The position numbers and the translations under genes were made by a program. Below the pieces are notes generated by a model that saw nothing but the letters and a program-made list of their open reading frames with translations, had not been told where the DNA came from and made no database searches. A stretch of 64,000 nt of DNA from Semisulcospira habei (lineage: Eukaryota > Mollusca > Gastropoda > Semisulcospiridae): contig BTPG01000005.1 in assembly GCA_036245525.1 (NCBI GenBank), positions 176,058,578 through 176,122,577 on the forward strand. Direction: 5' to 3'. Positions 39,186 through 49,300 of this stretch are shown piece after piece; position 1 is the stretch's first letter; each line of letters begins with the position of its first letter.

Positions 39186-39518
39186 TTTGATATTCCACCT
39201 CGAATGGTGAGAGTCTTAACACGCACGCGCATTCTCAACACCCCGCGTCACGCCTCCCCCTCTCTCCCCTTCCTTTCCCTCCCCTCCTCAACTGAGCTAG
39301 CCGGCAGCTCCCCCGTCTAGGCCATAGATTATGTGTGATATTGTTTAACCAAAGACTCGAAGGAACTTACTTCATGTGCACAATAAAACCGCAATCAGCA
39401 CTTTGGTACCCTGCTTGATGATCTCGAACGCCTGGTTAACATTCAGTTGCTGTTCTCATTAGGCAGATTCAGGAGAATTTGATGCGTTCTGACAGCTTAT
39501 TCCTCGTGCAGACAACGT
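39186..39518. other. No gene seen
   Basis: CCTCCCC-rich patch (39245-39290), otherwise unremarkable. Confidence 0.35.
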
Positions 39519-39595
39519 TAACTCATTCGAGACGTGCCGCCTCCGGATCCGGCATAAGCCGCGTATCCGTAGGGTGCACGTCTCGAATGAGTTAA
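39519..39595. repeat. Family G hairpin MITE with TTAA ends
   Basis: TTAACTCATTCGAGACGTGC and GTGCACGTCTCGAATGAGTTAA flank a decayed centre (CCGGATCCGGCATAAGCCGC). Confidence 0.88.
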
Positions 39596-39712
39596 AGGTG
39601 ACGAATCAGTTTTTTCATAATGAAGTTCTTTCATAAAATTAGACGCCCCGTGACCTCCCTTTACACGTGTAAAGTGAGACAACACGAGGCATAAGGGCCG
39701 TCCAAAGGGATG

Positions 39713-39790
39713 GCATCATCATCATCATCATCATCATCATCGTCATCGTCATCGTCATCGCCTTCGTCGTCGTCGTCGTCACCATCATGG
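39713..39790. repeat. (TCA)n(TCG)n trinucleotide repeat
   Basis: Poly-serine frames across it are artefacts. It abuts a hairpin. Confidence 0.9.
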
Positions 39791-39856
39791 TTTTGGGTCC
39801 TAAACCACGAGGCTTGTGAGCTATCTCACACGCCTCGTGGCTTAGGTCTCAAAATA
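39791..39856. repeat. Hairpin between trinucleotide repeats
   Basis: TTTTGGGTCCTAAACCACGA, GGC pairs with GCCTCGTGGCTTAGGTCTCA, AAA around a TTGTGAGCTATCTCACAC apex. Single copy. Confidence 0.75.
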
Positions 39857-39867
39857 AAGATGATGAT

Positions 39868-39870
<3 letters not shown>

Positions 39871-39922
<52 letters not shown>

Positions 39923-39985
39923 ACTTGTAAAGCACCTAACCTCGGATTAGAGCTCTAGGCGCTTAAAAACTAATTGTACAAAAAT
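39871..39985 (-). mobile_element. SINE or LINE 3' end with (ATT)n tail
   Basis: On the minus strand, TAAGCGCCTAGAGCTCTAAT and AGGTGCTTTACAAGTACTCA precede (ATT)n. The GCGCC..GCTTTACAA block is typical of SINE 3' ends in this window. No head was found. Confidence 0.55.
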
Positions 39986-40115
39986 AACTAATTACGAAAA
40001 CGCAATTTACAAAATGTTTTTTCTTAAAAATACAACGCACTCTATAAACAATCTATAAAGTCACCATTCAAAAATGCTACGCTTATGGACTCATACTCGC
40101 ACTCACGCACGCGCG

Positions 40116-40116
40116 T

Positions 40117-40168
<52 letters not shown>

Positions 40169-40214
40169 CTACTACTACTGCTACTACTAGTACTACTACT
40201 ACTACTACTACTAC

Positions 40215-40266
<52 letters not shown>
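40116..40266. repeat. Compound (AC)n(TAC)n(TAA)n microsatellite
   Basis: Three simple repeats in direct succession. Confidence 0.95.
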
Positions 40267-40683
40267 TAATAGAGATAGAGATGACTTTAAAATGACAGGT
40301 CTGTGACAAAAGTCATTCGTAGCAGACAGAAAAAGATGGGTCTTTTGGGCTCGCCTGAATGCCTCTAGTTATGACTAATAAACATGCGCGGAGTTGAGAA
40401 GCCCAGCAGATGGATGCTATTCACTAAAAGAGTAAATTATGAGTTTGGAATGACCGATCAATGATGGTAGCATGCAGCACGCATGTCAGTTCGTTTCGCT
40501 TCGCCTGATAGTAAGTACCGGTGGCGCCTGTTTGAAGCTTCGCAGCTGTCTAAATCACTTGAAAGTAGTACACCAAAATAATGTAGATGTTCTGCTGTGT
40601 TTCTTGTCAATACGATTCGTGGTGGCATCATGTTGACGAGTCATATTCCAACAATAAAAAATGCCCGAAGGCACTCGGCCCAA
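40267..40683. other. No gene seen
   Basis: No recognisable frame or repeat. Confidence 0.3.
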
Positions 40684-41130
40684 GTAATAATAATAATAAT
40701 AATAATACCGTTATTATATAGGCGCTTTTTCTCATTTTTTTTTTTGGCGAATCGACTCAAAGCGCCGCGAACTGAAACCCAACACGCACACTCACGTAAC
40801 AGACACGGATTTACGCCATTTAAGGCAAACACAGTACAAGACAGACGAAGGGCCAGTTCAGCTACTGAAGTTACAGAGATTTTTGATCGCTTGTATTTGA
40901 AATTTGTAAAGTGGCCTGAAACCGGTACCAAAGTTTGGGGGATGGTGGTGGGGGGTGGGTGGGTGGGGGGTGAAGAACCGGAGTACCCGGAGAAAGAACC
41001 CCCGACGGTCCGCCCGAATTAACGGTGACACTTACCAGAGGAGAAAAGTCCGACGCCGGAACCCGTTTTCGAACCTCGCACCTTTGGCATTGGTGGCAGG
41101 CGCCTTAACCACTGCGCCACGGACCGCCCC
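40684..41130 (-). mobile_element. tRNA-derived SINE, full length
   Basis: On the minus strand it starts GGGGCGGTCCGTGGCGCAGT, with GGTTAAGGCGCCTGCC as A-box region and GTGCGAGGTTCGAA as B-box. The body holds GTGTCACCGTTAATTCGG and GGTACCGGTTTCAGGCC. The 3' end is GGCGCTTTGAGTCGATT..GCGCCTATATAATAACGG and (ATT)n. Pol III transcription and LINE-driven retroposition are the expected biology. It is the same family as 51813-52228. Confidence 0.88.
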
Positions 41131-41152
41131 AAGTGTTTGGGTTTAACCCATT

Positions 41153-41343
41153 CACTGCCAGATGACCGGGGTAGATTGTGTTATAAAATCGTCAAACAGC
41201 TCCAGTCGTCCTAGGAACATGAATTCAAATGCTGTCAGCAAGAGTCATAGATCCTCATGAGCCCCCGCAAATGCGGGGGCTCATGAGGACCTATGCCTCT
41301 TGCAGTAGTATCATATTGCCTTCACTTTTTGTTATGAGGTTAA
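41153..41343. repeat. Family A hairpin MITE, complete with TTAA ends
   Basis: TTAACCCATTCACTGCCAGA (41153) and ATGAGGTTAA (41343) bound it. The long arm has CCTAGGAACATGAATTCAAA. The core (41238-41304) is nearly perfect (AAGAGTCATAGATCCTCATG) with a GCAAATGC apex. Confidence 0.9.
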
Positions 41344-41728
41344 TAATATGTTTAAATAGTCCTAGTAAGCAGTGTACGGCCTCAGCAAGTCCTAACGTTT
41401 CATATGCGGTCTAGATCTCCTATGATGCCAACTTTCATCCACAGGCTTCCTGGACGAATACGCACCTGTTGCAAGGAGATGGGTAGCAAAATAATATCAC
41501 AGCGTTACTGCTCGAGTAGCTTAGCACCGGAAATGTCAGCTAAAAGGTCGATCCATCTCTCCATTTAGCTTTTGTAAAGCTGTCGAGTCTTCTGAAAGAT
41601 GATATTTAGACCAGGATGATTCCGATACCGATTTCAGTTCATTTTCGAATATTAACTGAGAAGCTATAATAACCCGAATTCTGAGACCCCGTAAATCTGA
41701 AGATGTCAATGAGGGCCATCCTCTGTCA
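41344..41728. other. No gene; decayed family B fragments
   Basis: GTTGCAAGGAGATGGGTAGC and AAAAGGTCGATCCATCTCTC at 41469-41560 look like the outer parts of a very old family B element. Nothing else is recognised. Confidence 0.4.
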
Positions 41729-41795
41729 GCAAGAGGCACAGATCCTCAAGGGCCCCTGCGGCCGCAGGGGCTCTTGAAAATCTGTTTCTCTTGCA
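41729..41795. repeat. Family A core with compensated stem
   Basis: GCAAGAGGCACAGATCCTCA, AGGGCCCCTGCGG pair with CCGCAGGGGCTCTTG and AAAATCTGTTTCTCTTGC. CTCAAG/CTTGA and ACAGAT/ATCTGT are changed on both arms. Confidence 0.88.
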
Positions 41796-42048
41796 AATGG
41801 GACTTACAGCACATGTCTACCTGTTACAGAACATGATTGACAGGCCTGACCTTTCAGATGTCTTCTCCCAAGCCCGCTTGTTTCCGCCGCACTTGACTCC
41901 GTGCGCACGCGTAACACATGTGGGTCAAGGGTTCACGCAGCTTGTGTATTGAATGTAGAGCACGTGCAGATTATTAGATTGTGCTTCGGTGTGTATTCTG
42001 TTTAGTTCTGCTTAGCTAGACGGCCGTATACATGAAAACGCATCGCTG
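41796..42048. other. No gene seen
   Basis: No recognisable signal. Confidence 0.3.
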
Positions 42049-42264
42049 TTAACTCATTCAGCCCGACGCACGTAGTTCCCAACTTTTGGAGTCGTCGCAT
42101 CTAACGACTATGCACCTGATGCAGGAGATGGATCGACCATGCTAATTCAAGGGTAGTGCCAGATTAGCTTGGCGCCTGTCGGCGCCAAGCTAATCTGGCA
42201 CTACCCTTGAATTAGCATGGTCGATCCATCTCCTGCTGTCGTGCGTCAGGGCTGAATGGGTTAA
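42049..42264. repeat. Family B hairpin MITE, complete, inverted orientation
   Basis: TTAACTCATTCAGCCCGACG (42049) and GGGCTGAATGGGTTAA (42264) bound it. The stem pairs without mismatch for about 55 bp, including ATGCTAATTCAAGGG matched by CCCTTGAATTAGCAT, where the family consensus is ATGATAATTC. This is a compensatory pair. Confidence 0.93.
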
Positions 42265-42322
42265 CTGGTGTTTGTGACACATAGATAAATCAGATTGTCT
42301 TCTTTTCTACCCATTACACTTT

Positions 42323-42545
42323 TTCTCGTCGACCTAGCTCTATTCGTCTCAGTTTTCCTCCCGCCTAGTCGCCCATTATCAAGGTGTATCGAGGCTCCAT
42401 ATCACCCGTTGTGAGTCAATTGAAGGCAACGAATCATAAAGCCTTCGACTGTCACCTTTGATATCAACCCCTTAATCGGACCCTCGAGGCGACAAGAACC
42501 ACTGGCAAAGTCTATAACTTGCAATGCAACTAATATTGCCAGGAT
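42323..42545. repeat. Family Q repeat
   Basis: GACCTAGCTCTATTCG, TAGTCGCCCATTATCAAGG, CCCTCGAGGCGACAAGAACC, ACTGGCAAAGTCTATAA and CAACTAATATTGCC recur in order at 57075-57455, the repeat that lies just before the GPCR exon. Confidence 0.65.
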
Positions 42546-42572
42546 ATGTGACAGCAGTTCGGTCAACCCCCA

Positions 42573-42642
42573 ACTTGGCGTCTAGCTATGCTGGCACTGC
42601 CGGCCTTGAACTGTCATGGTCGATCCATATCTTGTCAGTCGT
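42573..42642. repeat. Family C single-arm remnant
   Basis: TTGGCGTCTAGCTATGCTGG, CCTTGAACTGTCATGGTCGA and TCCATATCTTGTC form one decayed arm. Confidence 0.6.
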
Positions 42643-42667
42643 AGACTAGTGTGCATAGCAGCATCTG

Positions 42668-42751
42668 TTAACTCATTCGAGACATGCCGCCTCCGGATAC
42701 TGACGCGGCAGAAGCCGCGAAACCGGATGCGGCACGTCTCAAATGAGTTAA
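42668..42751. repeat. Family G hairpin MITE with TTAA ends
   Basis: TTAACTCATTCGAGACATGC and GGCACGTCTCAAATGAGTTAA bound it. The centre is longer and imperfect (ACTGACGCGGCAGAAGCCGC). Confidence 0.88.
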
Positions 42752-42907
42752 GAAGTATCTAATTGAAGCACTCGTGAAGTCTGTCAGTGTTAAAGAGTAA
42801 TTGGTGACGTGTAACTGGGTAGTTAGTTTTCATAGAGGGCTGCACGCTTGTACAGACTTAATCATGACTGACGCCGCTTAGTATGTTTGCACTGTCTAGC
42901 ATCTGGA

Positions 42908-43022
42908 TTGCAGGGGCCACTGTTGCATGAGTGGGCTTAGTCCTGCGCCAACCACTAAGCAAGGTGCTTTGCTACAGCGAAGCACCTTGCTTAGTGGCTG
43001 GCCCAGGGGTGGGTTGCATATG
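42908..43022. repeat. Family L hairpin
   Basis: GTTGCATGAGTGGGCTTAGT and CCTGCGCCAACCACTAAGCA pair with TGCTTAGTGGCTGGCCCAGG and GGTGGGTTGCAT. The apex AGGTGCTTTGCTACAGCGAA, GCACCTT is perfectly paired but differs from that of 17513-17640. Confidence 0.85.
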
Positions 43023-43261
43023 CTTGGCGGCTTAGCGCGCAAATTTCTTGCCCACTGGTGCATTCCCGAACGGCCCCAGCACTTTGGTGTCATGCTTAGA
43101 GCTGTTCACACGTCTCAGGCGATCCGCAGACAACTATAATTTTGTTTACTTGAAAGCTTATTCCGGGCTACACTGACATCCGATCTAATACAAAACTGTA
43201 TTTCTTTGTTTTTATTTTTTTAATTTTACTATTGTTCTTTTATTGTTAAATATGTATTTTC
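43023..43261. other. No gene seen
   Basis: T-rich DNA towards the LINE. It may be an unaligned 5' extension of that LINE. Confidence 0.35.
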
Positions 43262-43627
43262 GTTTATGTTTATTTTTCCGCCTTAGTTCCCAGGGTCACC
43301 CTGGTCAGCCCCACAGGGTGGGTTTTTCTCTCTATTCTGGGGCATGTGTTTCTGTCTACCCTTTGTCCATTCACCTGTATTTGCCTTTTTAAAACTCTCC
43401 CTACTGTCTGCACTGCCTGTAGCTCTTGATATTGGATGTGTGTTGCTAAATGGTCTTAGCTTTATTTAGGCCCCGTGTGTTAGGTTTATTTAATGTATTT
43501 GACCGGCTGGCGACATACATTCAATGTTCTGTTTATTTTTTTTTTTCACAAGCAGTGCAGGCACGTCCTGAGAAAGCCTTGTTGCTGTCGGGACGCTAAG
43601 CAATGTACAATCAATCAATCAATCAAT
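43262..43627 (+). mobile_element. LINE 3' end with (AATC)n tail
   Basis: Homologous to 1367-1761 read in reverse: TTCCCAGGGTCACCCTGGTC, ATTCACCTGTATTTGCC, TTGACCGGCTGGCGACATAC and GTTGCTGTCGGGACGCTAAG. The tail is TCAATCAATCAATCAAT, against (AACC)n in the other copy. No ORF is included. Confidence 0.82.
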
Positions 43628-43795
43628 ATTTTTTCCGCCGTAAGATGCCCTTTGTCGCCTGCTAGGCGTTAAACTCGACTTAACCATTTGTTTTCCTCTG
43701 GTTCAGTAATACACATCATACTTCTCTGACTTGTGCATTTTTTCCCCTGAAAAATCTGTTCAGTTCGCAGTCGTGTAAACGTTAAACGTTTAGGG
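43628..43795. other. No gene seen
   Basis: No recognisable signal. Confidence 0.3.
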
Positions 43796-43932
43796 CTTAA
43801 CGTCTTTTGTCGACCACGAAGGTGATTTCAAAGACAGGGCACCGAACAGGGTCTGACCAAATACTGACCCCAGCTGGGTTCAAACCCGCGACCACTCGGA
43901 CGAAAGTCGAACCCTCTACCACCCAGCTCTCC
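43796..43932 (-). mobile_element. tRNA-derived SINE, second family
   Basis: On the minus strand, GAGAGCTGGGTGGTAGAGGG and TTCGACTTTCGTCC form an A-box-bearing head, and GCGGGTTTGAACCCAGC has the B-box. The tail is GGTCAGACCCTGTTCGGTGC, TTTGAAATCACCTTCGTGG, as in 44697-44846. Confidence 0.72.
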
Positions 43933-43961
43933 ATGAGTTTCGGTGCAATTGCTATAGAATC

Positions 43962-44040
43962 AGTGGGTGCCCCAGTAACACAACGTCTTCGGGCCCACGA
44001 CGGCCGCCGTGTCCCCGAGGACCTTTGCTTACTGGGGATA
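43962..44040. repeat. Family M hairpin
   Basis: TGCCCCAGTAACACAACGTC, TTCGGGCCCACGACGG pairs with CCGCCGTGTCCCCGAGG and ACCTTTGCTTACTGGGG. The outer CCCCAGTAA/TTACTGGGG is exact. Confidence 0.65.
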
Positions 44041-44102
44041 TGAAAACTCTCCGTAACGCCGCACCCGCTCTGAGCCGCCTCGTACGCACACAGCTCATAT
44101 CC

Positions 44103-44168
44103 GTCCGCCTCAGTAAGCAAAAGGTGCTCGGGCCGACATCGGCCCGAGCAACCTTTGCTTACCGGGCC
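44103..44168. repeat. Family M hairpin, short near-perfect form
   Basis: CAGTAAGCAAAAGGTGCTCG, GGCCGA pairs with TCGGCCCGAGCAACCTTTGC, TTACCGGG around a CATC apex. It lies 63 bp from the preceding copy. Confidence 0.8.
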
Positions 44169-44298
44169 ATGGCTAGCACTAACACTGCAGGCTGTCAGAC
44201 CCCAGATCCTCCTAAATGACCAATTCATTAATTACCACATACCTGGCCGGTTTCACAGAATGACCGATCCACTCCGACTCAGTAAACAACGAATGTCT

Positions 44299-44320
44299 TC
44301 GCAGGCACAGATCCTCTTGA
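44299..44320. repeat. Family A left-arm scrap
   Basis: CGCAGGCACAGATCCTCTTG matches one arm, with no partner nearby. Confidence 0.4.
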
Positions 44321-44538
44321 GCTCTCAATAGTATTCAAATTCGTGATGTCGTCTTCTTCATTCTCTACCCCAATTAGGCACGCTTGTCTCTCGTAGTTTC
44401 TCAGCCCTACGAGGTGAGCCAAAAGGAGTTGTTTAGTAGATCGCTTAAAAATCGGTCTTGACCAAGACCGGAGACGGGCTGGCTGATTTGCTTTACATGA
44501 ATGGAACTGACCACTGCTTAAGTCAGATTTCTTTGATC

Positions 44539-44604
44539 TACAAGAGACATAGATTATCATGACCCCTGCGACTGCAGGGTGTCATGATAATTTATGTCGC
44601 TAGC
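44539..44604. repeat. Family A hairpin core with compensated stem
   Basis: ACAAGAGACATAGATTATCA and TGA pair with TCATGATAATTTATGTCGCT. TTATCATGA/TCATGATAA is changed on both arms. The apex is CCCCTGCGACTGCAGGG. Confidence 0.85.
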
Positions 44605-44696
44605 CAAATGGTGAGCAGGTCGTTCGTGTAACATTATCTTTGAGTGGACTGAAGTAACTCAGTAACACAGAGAATAAAGTTAAACGCATAGGAATC

Positions 44697-44846
44697 ATCG
44701 TATTTTGTCCGCCACGAAAGTGATTTCAAAGACGGTGATGGCACAGAAGAGTCTGAACAGATTTTGACTCACTCCAGCTGAGTTCGAACTATCAATCTTT
44801 AAGACAAGAGTCGAACGCTCTACCACCTGAACTGCCCAGCTCCCCA
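44697..44846 (-). mobile_element. tRNA-derived SINE, second family
   Basis: On the minus strand, GAGCTGGGCAGTTCAGGTGG, TAGAGCGTTCGACTCTTGTC and a B-box-like AGTTCGAACTC are followed by AAAATCTGTTCAGACTCTTC and TTTGAAATCACTTTCGTGGC. Confidence 0.75.
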
Positions 44847-44849
44847 CCA

Positions 44850-45200
44850 ACAAAGCGAAAAACACGCTTAGGAAAGAATATAACAGTGCGGTTTACTTTG
44901 CTAAAATGTTCTCGTTCAATTTTTTTTCTCTCGGTCAAAACGGACAAACGGATAGGAAGGGCAGTGCCCTGCGTATCTTTCTAGTCATAATGTGTATCTG
45001 TTTTCTTAGATGAAGGAGATGGTGGGTGTTGGATTCAGACCACGTGGCACCGTGCGTCGGATTTTACAGTGACCACACACGGCAACCCCAGACGCCCGGC
45101 TAATTTTGCATGACATTTTTATTCACGCTGACCGTCCGGCGCATGCGTACTTAAAGTTTCCGTAGTCAGATCTGGTACGTCAATCACATGTGCAAAAAAA
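44850..45200. other. No gene; family J scrap at the left
   Basis: AAAAACACGCTTAGGAAAGA at 44858-44877 is one arm of family J. The rest is unremarkable. Confidence 0.4.
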
Positions 45201-45201
45201 C

Positions 45202-45258
45202 GTCTGCAAGAGACAGGTTGCGGGGCCGGGCTCATGAAAATCTGTGCTAGCTGTGCTT
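45202..45258. repeat. Family A remnant
   Basis: GTCTGCAAGAGACAGG and GGGCTCATGAAAATCTGTGC remain of the two arms, and the left inner arm is lost. Confidence 0.55.
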
Positions 45259-45383
45259 CTCAGAGAGGAGGATCGAGAGGTGTTCTTGTCTACGGTGTCT
45301 GCTTATAAAGAATTTCCTATGTCAGTCGGTGCCTGATTGAGCGAATCATCAGCTTCAAAAGCAAAGTGGAATGGGAATGGTTG

Positions 45384-45547
<164 letters not shown>

Positions 45548-45699
45548 AATGACAATGATTCTTTATATTTTTACAACGGTGAAAGTTTTGGCTGGCACAA
45601 CCATTTTTCGAACTTGCCATTGCTAATCTAATCTACAAATTATTTCACAAAGTGTGAAACTATTATATTGAGAAAAAAAAATGAATGTTATAAAAAAAA

Positions 45700-46596
45700 A
45701 ATAATTAAAAAAAAAAAGCTGGACCTCGCTTGCTCCATCCCACACTGTAGAAGCATAGTCGATATGTGTCCTGATGTGGGCGTTGAAAACAGTTTACTTG
45801 TTTCTACATCAGTGATATATTTTAATTTGGCTAAAATGTAAAATTTCTTTGATATTATGTTGCATATGTTAGTAATATGACACTGCCATTTAAACTGGTT
45901 ATCTACAGTAACACCGAGAAGGCGATGTTCTGTTACTTGGCTGATGGGTTTTCCTTGAAGAGACAAGCAGAGTGAGAGAGAGCCGAGCTGGTGCTTTTGA
46001 CGGGTACTTAATACCATACACTCAGTCTTCGCTGGGTTTAGGATCATGGAATTGTTACTACACCAGTTGTCAATGTCTTGTAGTGCGTTTTGTAGGCGTG
46101 TATCAATAATAGATAAATCCTCTTCGGGCGTGTGTATTGCAGCATCATCCGGGAACATATTGCATGAACCATTATGATCGCTAATTGTGAGCGGAAGGTC
46201 GTTAATGAACAAACAAAAGAGAAGAGGGCCTAAAATAGAGCCCTGGGGCACGCCATGCTTGACTAAGCGGTGATTAGAATATGTACCATTAAGTTTTTAT
46301 CTTCTGTCATCCAAGTAGGACTTGAAGAACGTGGCAGCGCTGTTGGTGTATAATGAGATTTTCTTTACCAGTATATCATAGTTTACTAAATCAAAGGCTC
46401 TACGGAAGTCTAAGAAGACTACACCGGTTAGTTTGGATTTATTGATAGTTGCTAACCAGGCATCTGTCATCCTAATCAGCGCGGTATGGCAGGAATGGTT
46501 TGGTCTGAAGCCTGACTGCAATGGATGGATAAGATTTCGGTTTTCTAAATAGTTAAATAGATGTTTATGAATATGCCTGTCTAAAGGCTTTGACAA
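45700..46596 (-). pseudogene. LINE reverse transcriptase, broken
   Basis: NLIHPLQSGFRPNHSCHTAL and VVFLDFRRAFDLV (46596-46297) are followed after a stop by VPQGSILGPLLFCLFINDLP, then MFPDDAAIHT where FADD is expected (Ala to Pro next to the two Asp), then HRLLGVTVDNQF. A frameshift cuts it near 45790. The enzyme cannot be functional. Confidence 0.85.
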
Positions 46597-46659
46597 AACT
46601 TGTAGTAATGAATGGGACGAAAATTATTAAGTTTTACTTAGATCGTTTGATTTTTGGTA

Positions 46660-47066
46660 GTGGTATTACTTTTGCATCTTTAAATGCATCCGGAAAACAG
46701 AAAACGAGGTAATTAATCTGCCCACTTCATGAACCGCTATAGGCGGTATCATGAAAGGTTCGTTGTTTTTAATTTTATGGTTACAGTAGTCTAGTAGTTT
46801 GTCTGGACAAACATACTCATGTGAGTTATTTCCCAGTGGCATTAGTGATTCCGCCAGAGACAATTTGGTCGTTAAAACCGTTTGCAGTGAGGTGGGGTGG
46901 TAAAGACGTACTACTTTTATTGTACCTTTGGTTACTAAATTTATGGCACGCCATTCAGTGGATGAGTCTTTACTTTGCTTAACTACCTTATTGAAGAGAG
47001 ATTTTTTGCTTCTAAAACCATTGATTTTACGCGATTACGCTCTGTTTTGTATTCAGCAAAACGCTT

Positions 47067-47115
<49 letters not shown>

Positions 47116-47280
47116 GCTCGTCCCTGTGTTCCATAGCCTCTATCAGATCCGCAGGTAGCCAGGGTGGTAAATCGGCGTACTTAACTCTCTTTTGCCTCAG
47201 GGGTGCGTGTTTATTCAGCACACGGGGAAAAACGCGGTATCAGGTGTCTAATGCTTTGTTCGGGTCACTATCGTTATCTC
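46660..47280 (-). pseudogene. LINE linker region between endonuclease and RT
   Basis: NKHAPLRQKRVKYADLPPWL and PADLIEAMEHRDELLK, then an expanded lysine run from the T-tract, then KTERNRVKSMVLEAK. After a frameshift come VVKQSKDSSTEW and YVCPDKLLDYCNHKIKN. A TGA near 47250 and the frameshift break it. Confidence 0.75.
47069..47112. repeat. Poly(T) run inside LINE coding sequence
   Basis: About 44 T. On the minus strand it gives a run of Lys codons within an otherwise conserved linker, so it is an expansion of a short A-run, not an insertion junction. Confidence 0.9.
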
Positions 47281-48654
47281 TTGGCTTGACTTTGCGAACG
47301 AAGATTTTATAGGAGTTGCCCACGACGTCTGCAGGCTTGTTCGTGGCTGCGGAGGCACGTGAACTGTGCTCCAGCTAAATCAGTCAAAAATGCATTTTCA
47401 TTAAAGCTTTTAAATGAGCAAGGCCAGGTCAGACTAAACAGTGACCTCTCAGAACCATTCCCCATTCGCAACGGCGTGAAGCAAGGCTGCGTGCTGGCAC
47501 CGACCCTCTTCACCATCTTCTTCAGCATGATGTTGAAGCAGGCCACAGTGGACCTCAACGATGACGACGCAGTGTACATCAGGTATCGTCTCGATGGCAG
47601 CCTGTTCAACCTCAGACGACTGCAGGCCCACACGAAAACCCTAGACCAACTGATTCGTGAGCTGCTCTTTGCTGATGACGCTGCCCTCGTTGCACACACA
47701 GAGAGAGCCTTGCAGCGCATTACCTGCTGCTTCGCAGATGCCGCCCAGCTCTTTGGACTTTAGGTCAGTCTGAAAAAGATAGAGGTCCTTCATCAGCCAG
47801 CACCCAAGGAAGAGCATCGCCCTCCCCACATCACCATCGGCGAGTCCGAACTGAAGTCTGTACACCAGTTTACCTACCTCGGCTGCATCATCACGTCAGA
47901 CGCCAAGCTGGACAAGGAGCTGGACAACAGGCTGGCAAAAGCGAACAGTGCTTTCGGGCGACTATTCAAGCGGGTGTGGCACAATCAACAGCTGAAAAAG
48001 GCACCAAGATCAGCGTGTACAGAGCTGTCGTCCTCACCACCCTGCTGTACGGTTCCGAGTCCTGGGCCCTCTACCGCAGCCAACTACGACTCCTCGAACG
48101 CTTTCACCAGCGCTGCCTGCGTACCATCCTCAGCATTCACTGGAGTGACTATGTCACCAACGTCGAGGTCCTTGAACAGGCGGAAACTTTGAGCATCGAG
48201 GCTTTGCTGCTGCGGACACAGCTTCGCTGGGCGGGGCACGTCTACGGGATGGAGGATCATCGCCTACCCAAGATCACTCTGTTCGGCGAGCTCGCCACTG
48301 GACACCGAGACAGAGGGGCACCAAAGAAGAGATACAAAGACGGTCTCAAGAAGTCACTTAGTGCCTGCCAAATCGACCACCGCCAGTGGTCTTTGCTTGC
48401 TGCGGACCGTGACACCTGGCGCTCCACCATTCACAAGGCAGCCGTCTCCTTTGAGGACTCTCGCAGAGCTAACCTCAAGGACAAGCGGCTCAGGAGAAAA
48501 AAACAGAGTTGTCGTAACTCAGAACCCTGACCAGACCTTCCCCTGCAGCCACTGCGGTCGAACCTGTCTGTCCCGGATTGGCCTCCGAAGTCACGAAAAT
48601 GCCTGCAGACGACGTGGGCAAGCCCTATAGAATCTTCGTTCGCGAAGTCAAGCC
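47281..48654 (+). mobile_element. LINE fragment carrying an inverted copy of its own 3' end
   Basis: The body (47357-48654) covers part of the RT palm to the 3' end (CTTCGTTCGCGAAGTCAAGC). The first 76 bp (47281-47356) are the reverse complement of the element's last ~75 bp (48581-48654). The whole piece interrupts the minus-strand LINE between GHTC-type endonuclease sequence and its linker. I could not identify a clean TSD. Confidence 0.85.
47359..48628 (+). pseudogene. LINE reverse transcriptase C-terminal half, broken
   Basis: PFPIRNGVKQGCVLAPTLFT and LLFADDAALVAH (catalytic FADD) lie before a TAG at 47761-47763. FTYLGCIITSDAKLDKEL continues in the same frame, then shifts near 48000 to ISVYRAVVLTTLLYGSESWA and LRWAGHVYGMEDHRLPK. 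A second shift near 48508 leads to FPCSHCGRTCLSRIGLRSHE, a C-x2-C..H-x4-C finger, and a stop at 48628-48630. One stop and two frameshifts make it dead. Confidence 0.85.
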
Positions 48655-49204
48655 ATGAAGTGATGCACGTGTGATCTTGCTTTTTCATTTTTGGAAGTTT
48701 TGACAGCCATATGCAGCTAACTGGATAGTGGTCGCTGACACTCAGATTATCAACCTGAGTGTTGCTAACTGCGAGAGGTTTGTTGGTATAGATATGGTTT
48801 ATAATAGTGGCTGATGTTGGCGTAATTCTGGTGGGGGATGTCACCATTTGTTGGAGACCGACTAAGGTAGTAGTACACTCCCATGATGGATGAGGTTTAA
48901 GAAAGTCAATATTAAAATCTCCAAGAAGCAGAACATCTTTGGTCTGAATGTCTGTTTTATCGATCATGTGTGAAAAGCTATCGTACCACTCAAAGGTGGC
49001 TGCGGGGTTTCGATACAGAAACCCGACAAGTAAAGGAGGGGATTTAGAGTGTTTGATTTCTACCCAAATACATTCTGTATCAGCCGTTTCTAGGTCTTGC
49101 CTCCTGCGGGTTATGTGTAGAATTGATTGATGGATGTATACCGCTACACCTGTCTCACCCTGGACTGACGGATCTCTCCTAATAATAGAATAATTTGGGA
49201 TGGC
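48655..49204 (-). pseudogene. LINE endonuclease domain (exonuclease-endonuclease-phosphatase type), N-truncated
   Basis: RRDPSVQGETGVAVYIHQSI, ECIWVEIKHSKSPPLLVGFL and YRNPAATFEWYDSF lead to the metal-site motif LLLGDFNIDFL and then SVSDHYPVSCIW (the SDH motif). The domain nicks target DNA for target-primed reverse transcription. The N-terminal strand with the first catalytic residues is lost at about 49205 and the C-terminal side is cut by the nested LINE at 48654. Confidence 0.85.
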
Positions 49205-49224
49205 GATGGGAGAGAGACAGAGAG

Positions 49225-49300
49225 ACTGACTGACTGACTGAAACCTATTTACTACAAGGATTGAAATATTAGGCGCACAGGCCTTTCTTGCACTCTGTCG
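49225..49300 (-). mobile_element. LINE 3' end with (CAGT)n tail
   Basis: On the minus strand, AAGAAAGGCCTGTGCGCC, TAATATTTCAATCCTTG and (CAGT)n at 49240-49225 match the terminus at 13885-13950. Upstream sequence to about 49460 may be its 3' UTR. Its tail abuts the truncated 5' end of the 45540-49205 LINE. Confidence 0.78.

Noticed and set aside
43796..44846. Pair of tRNA genes
   Set aside because: Both share a common non-tRNA tail (TTTGAAATCAC..TTCGTGG), so they are SINE heads.
47281..48654. DNA transposon with terminal inverted repeats
   Set aside because: The 75 bp inverted ends are the LINE's own 3' end copied in reverse, and the interior encodes reverse transcriptase, not transposase.
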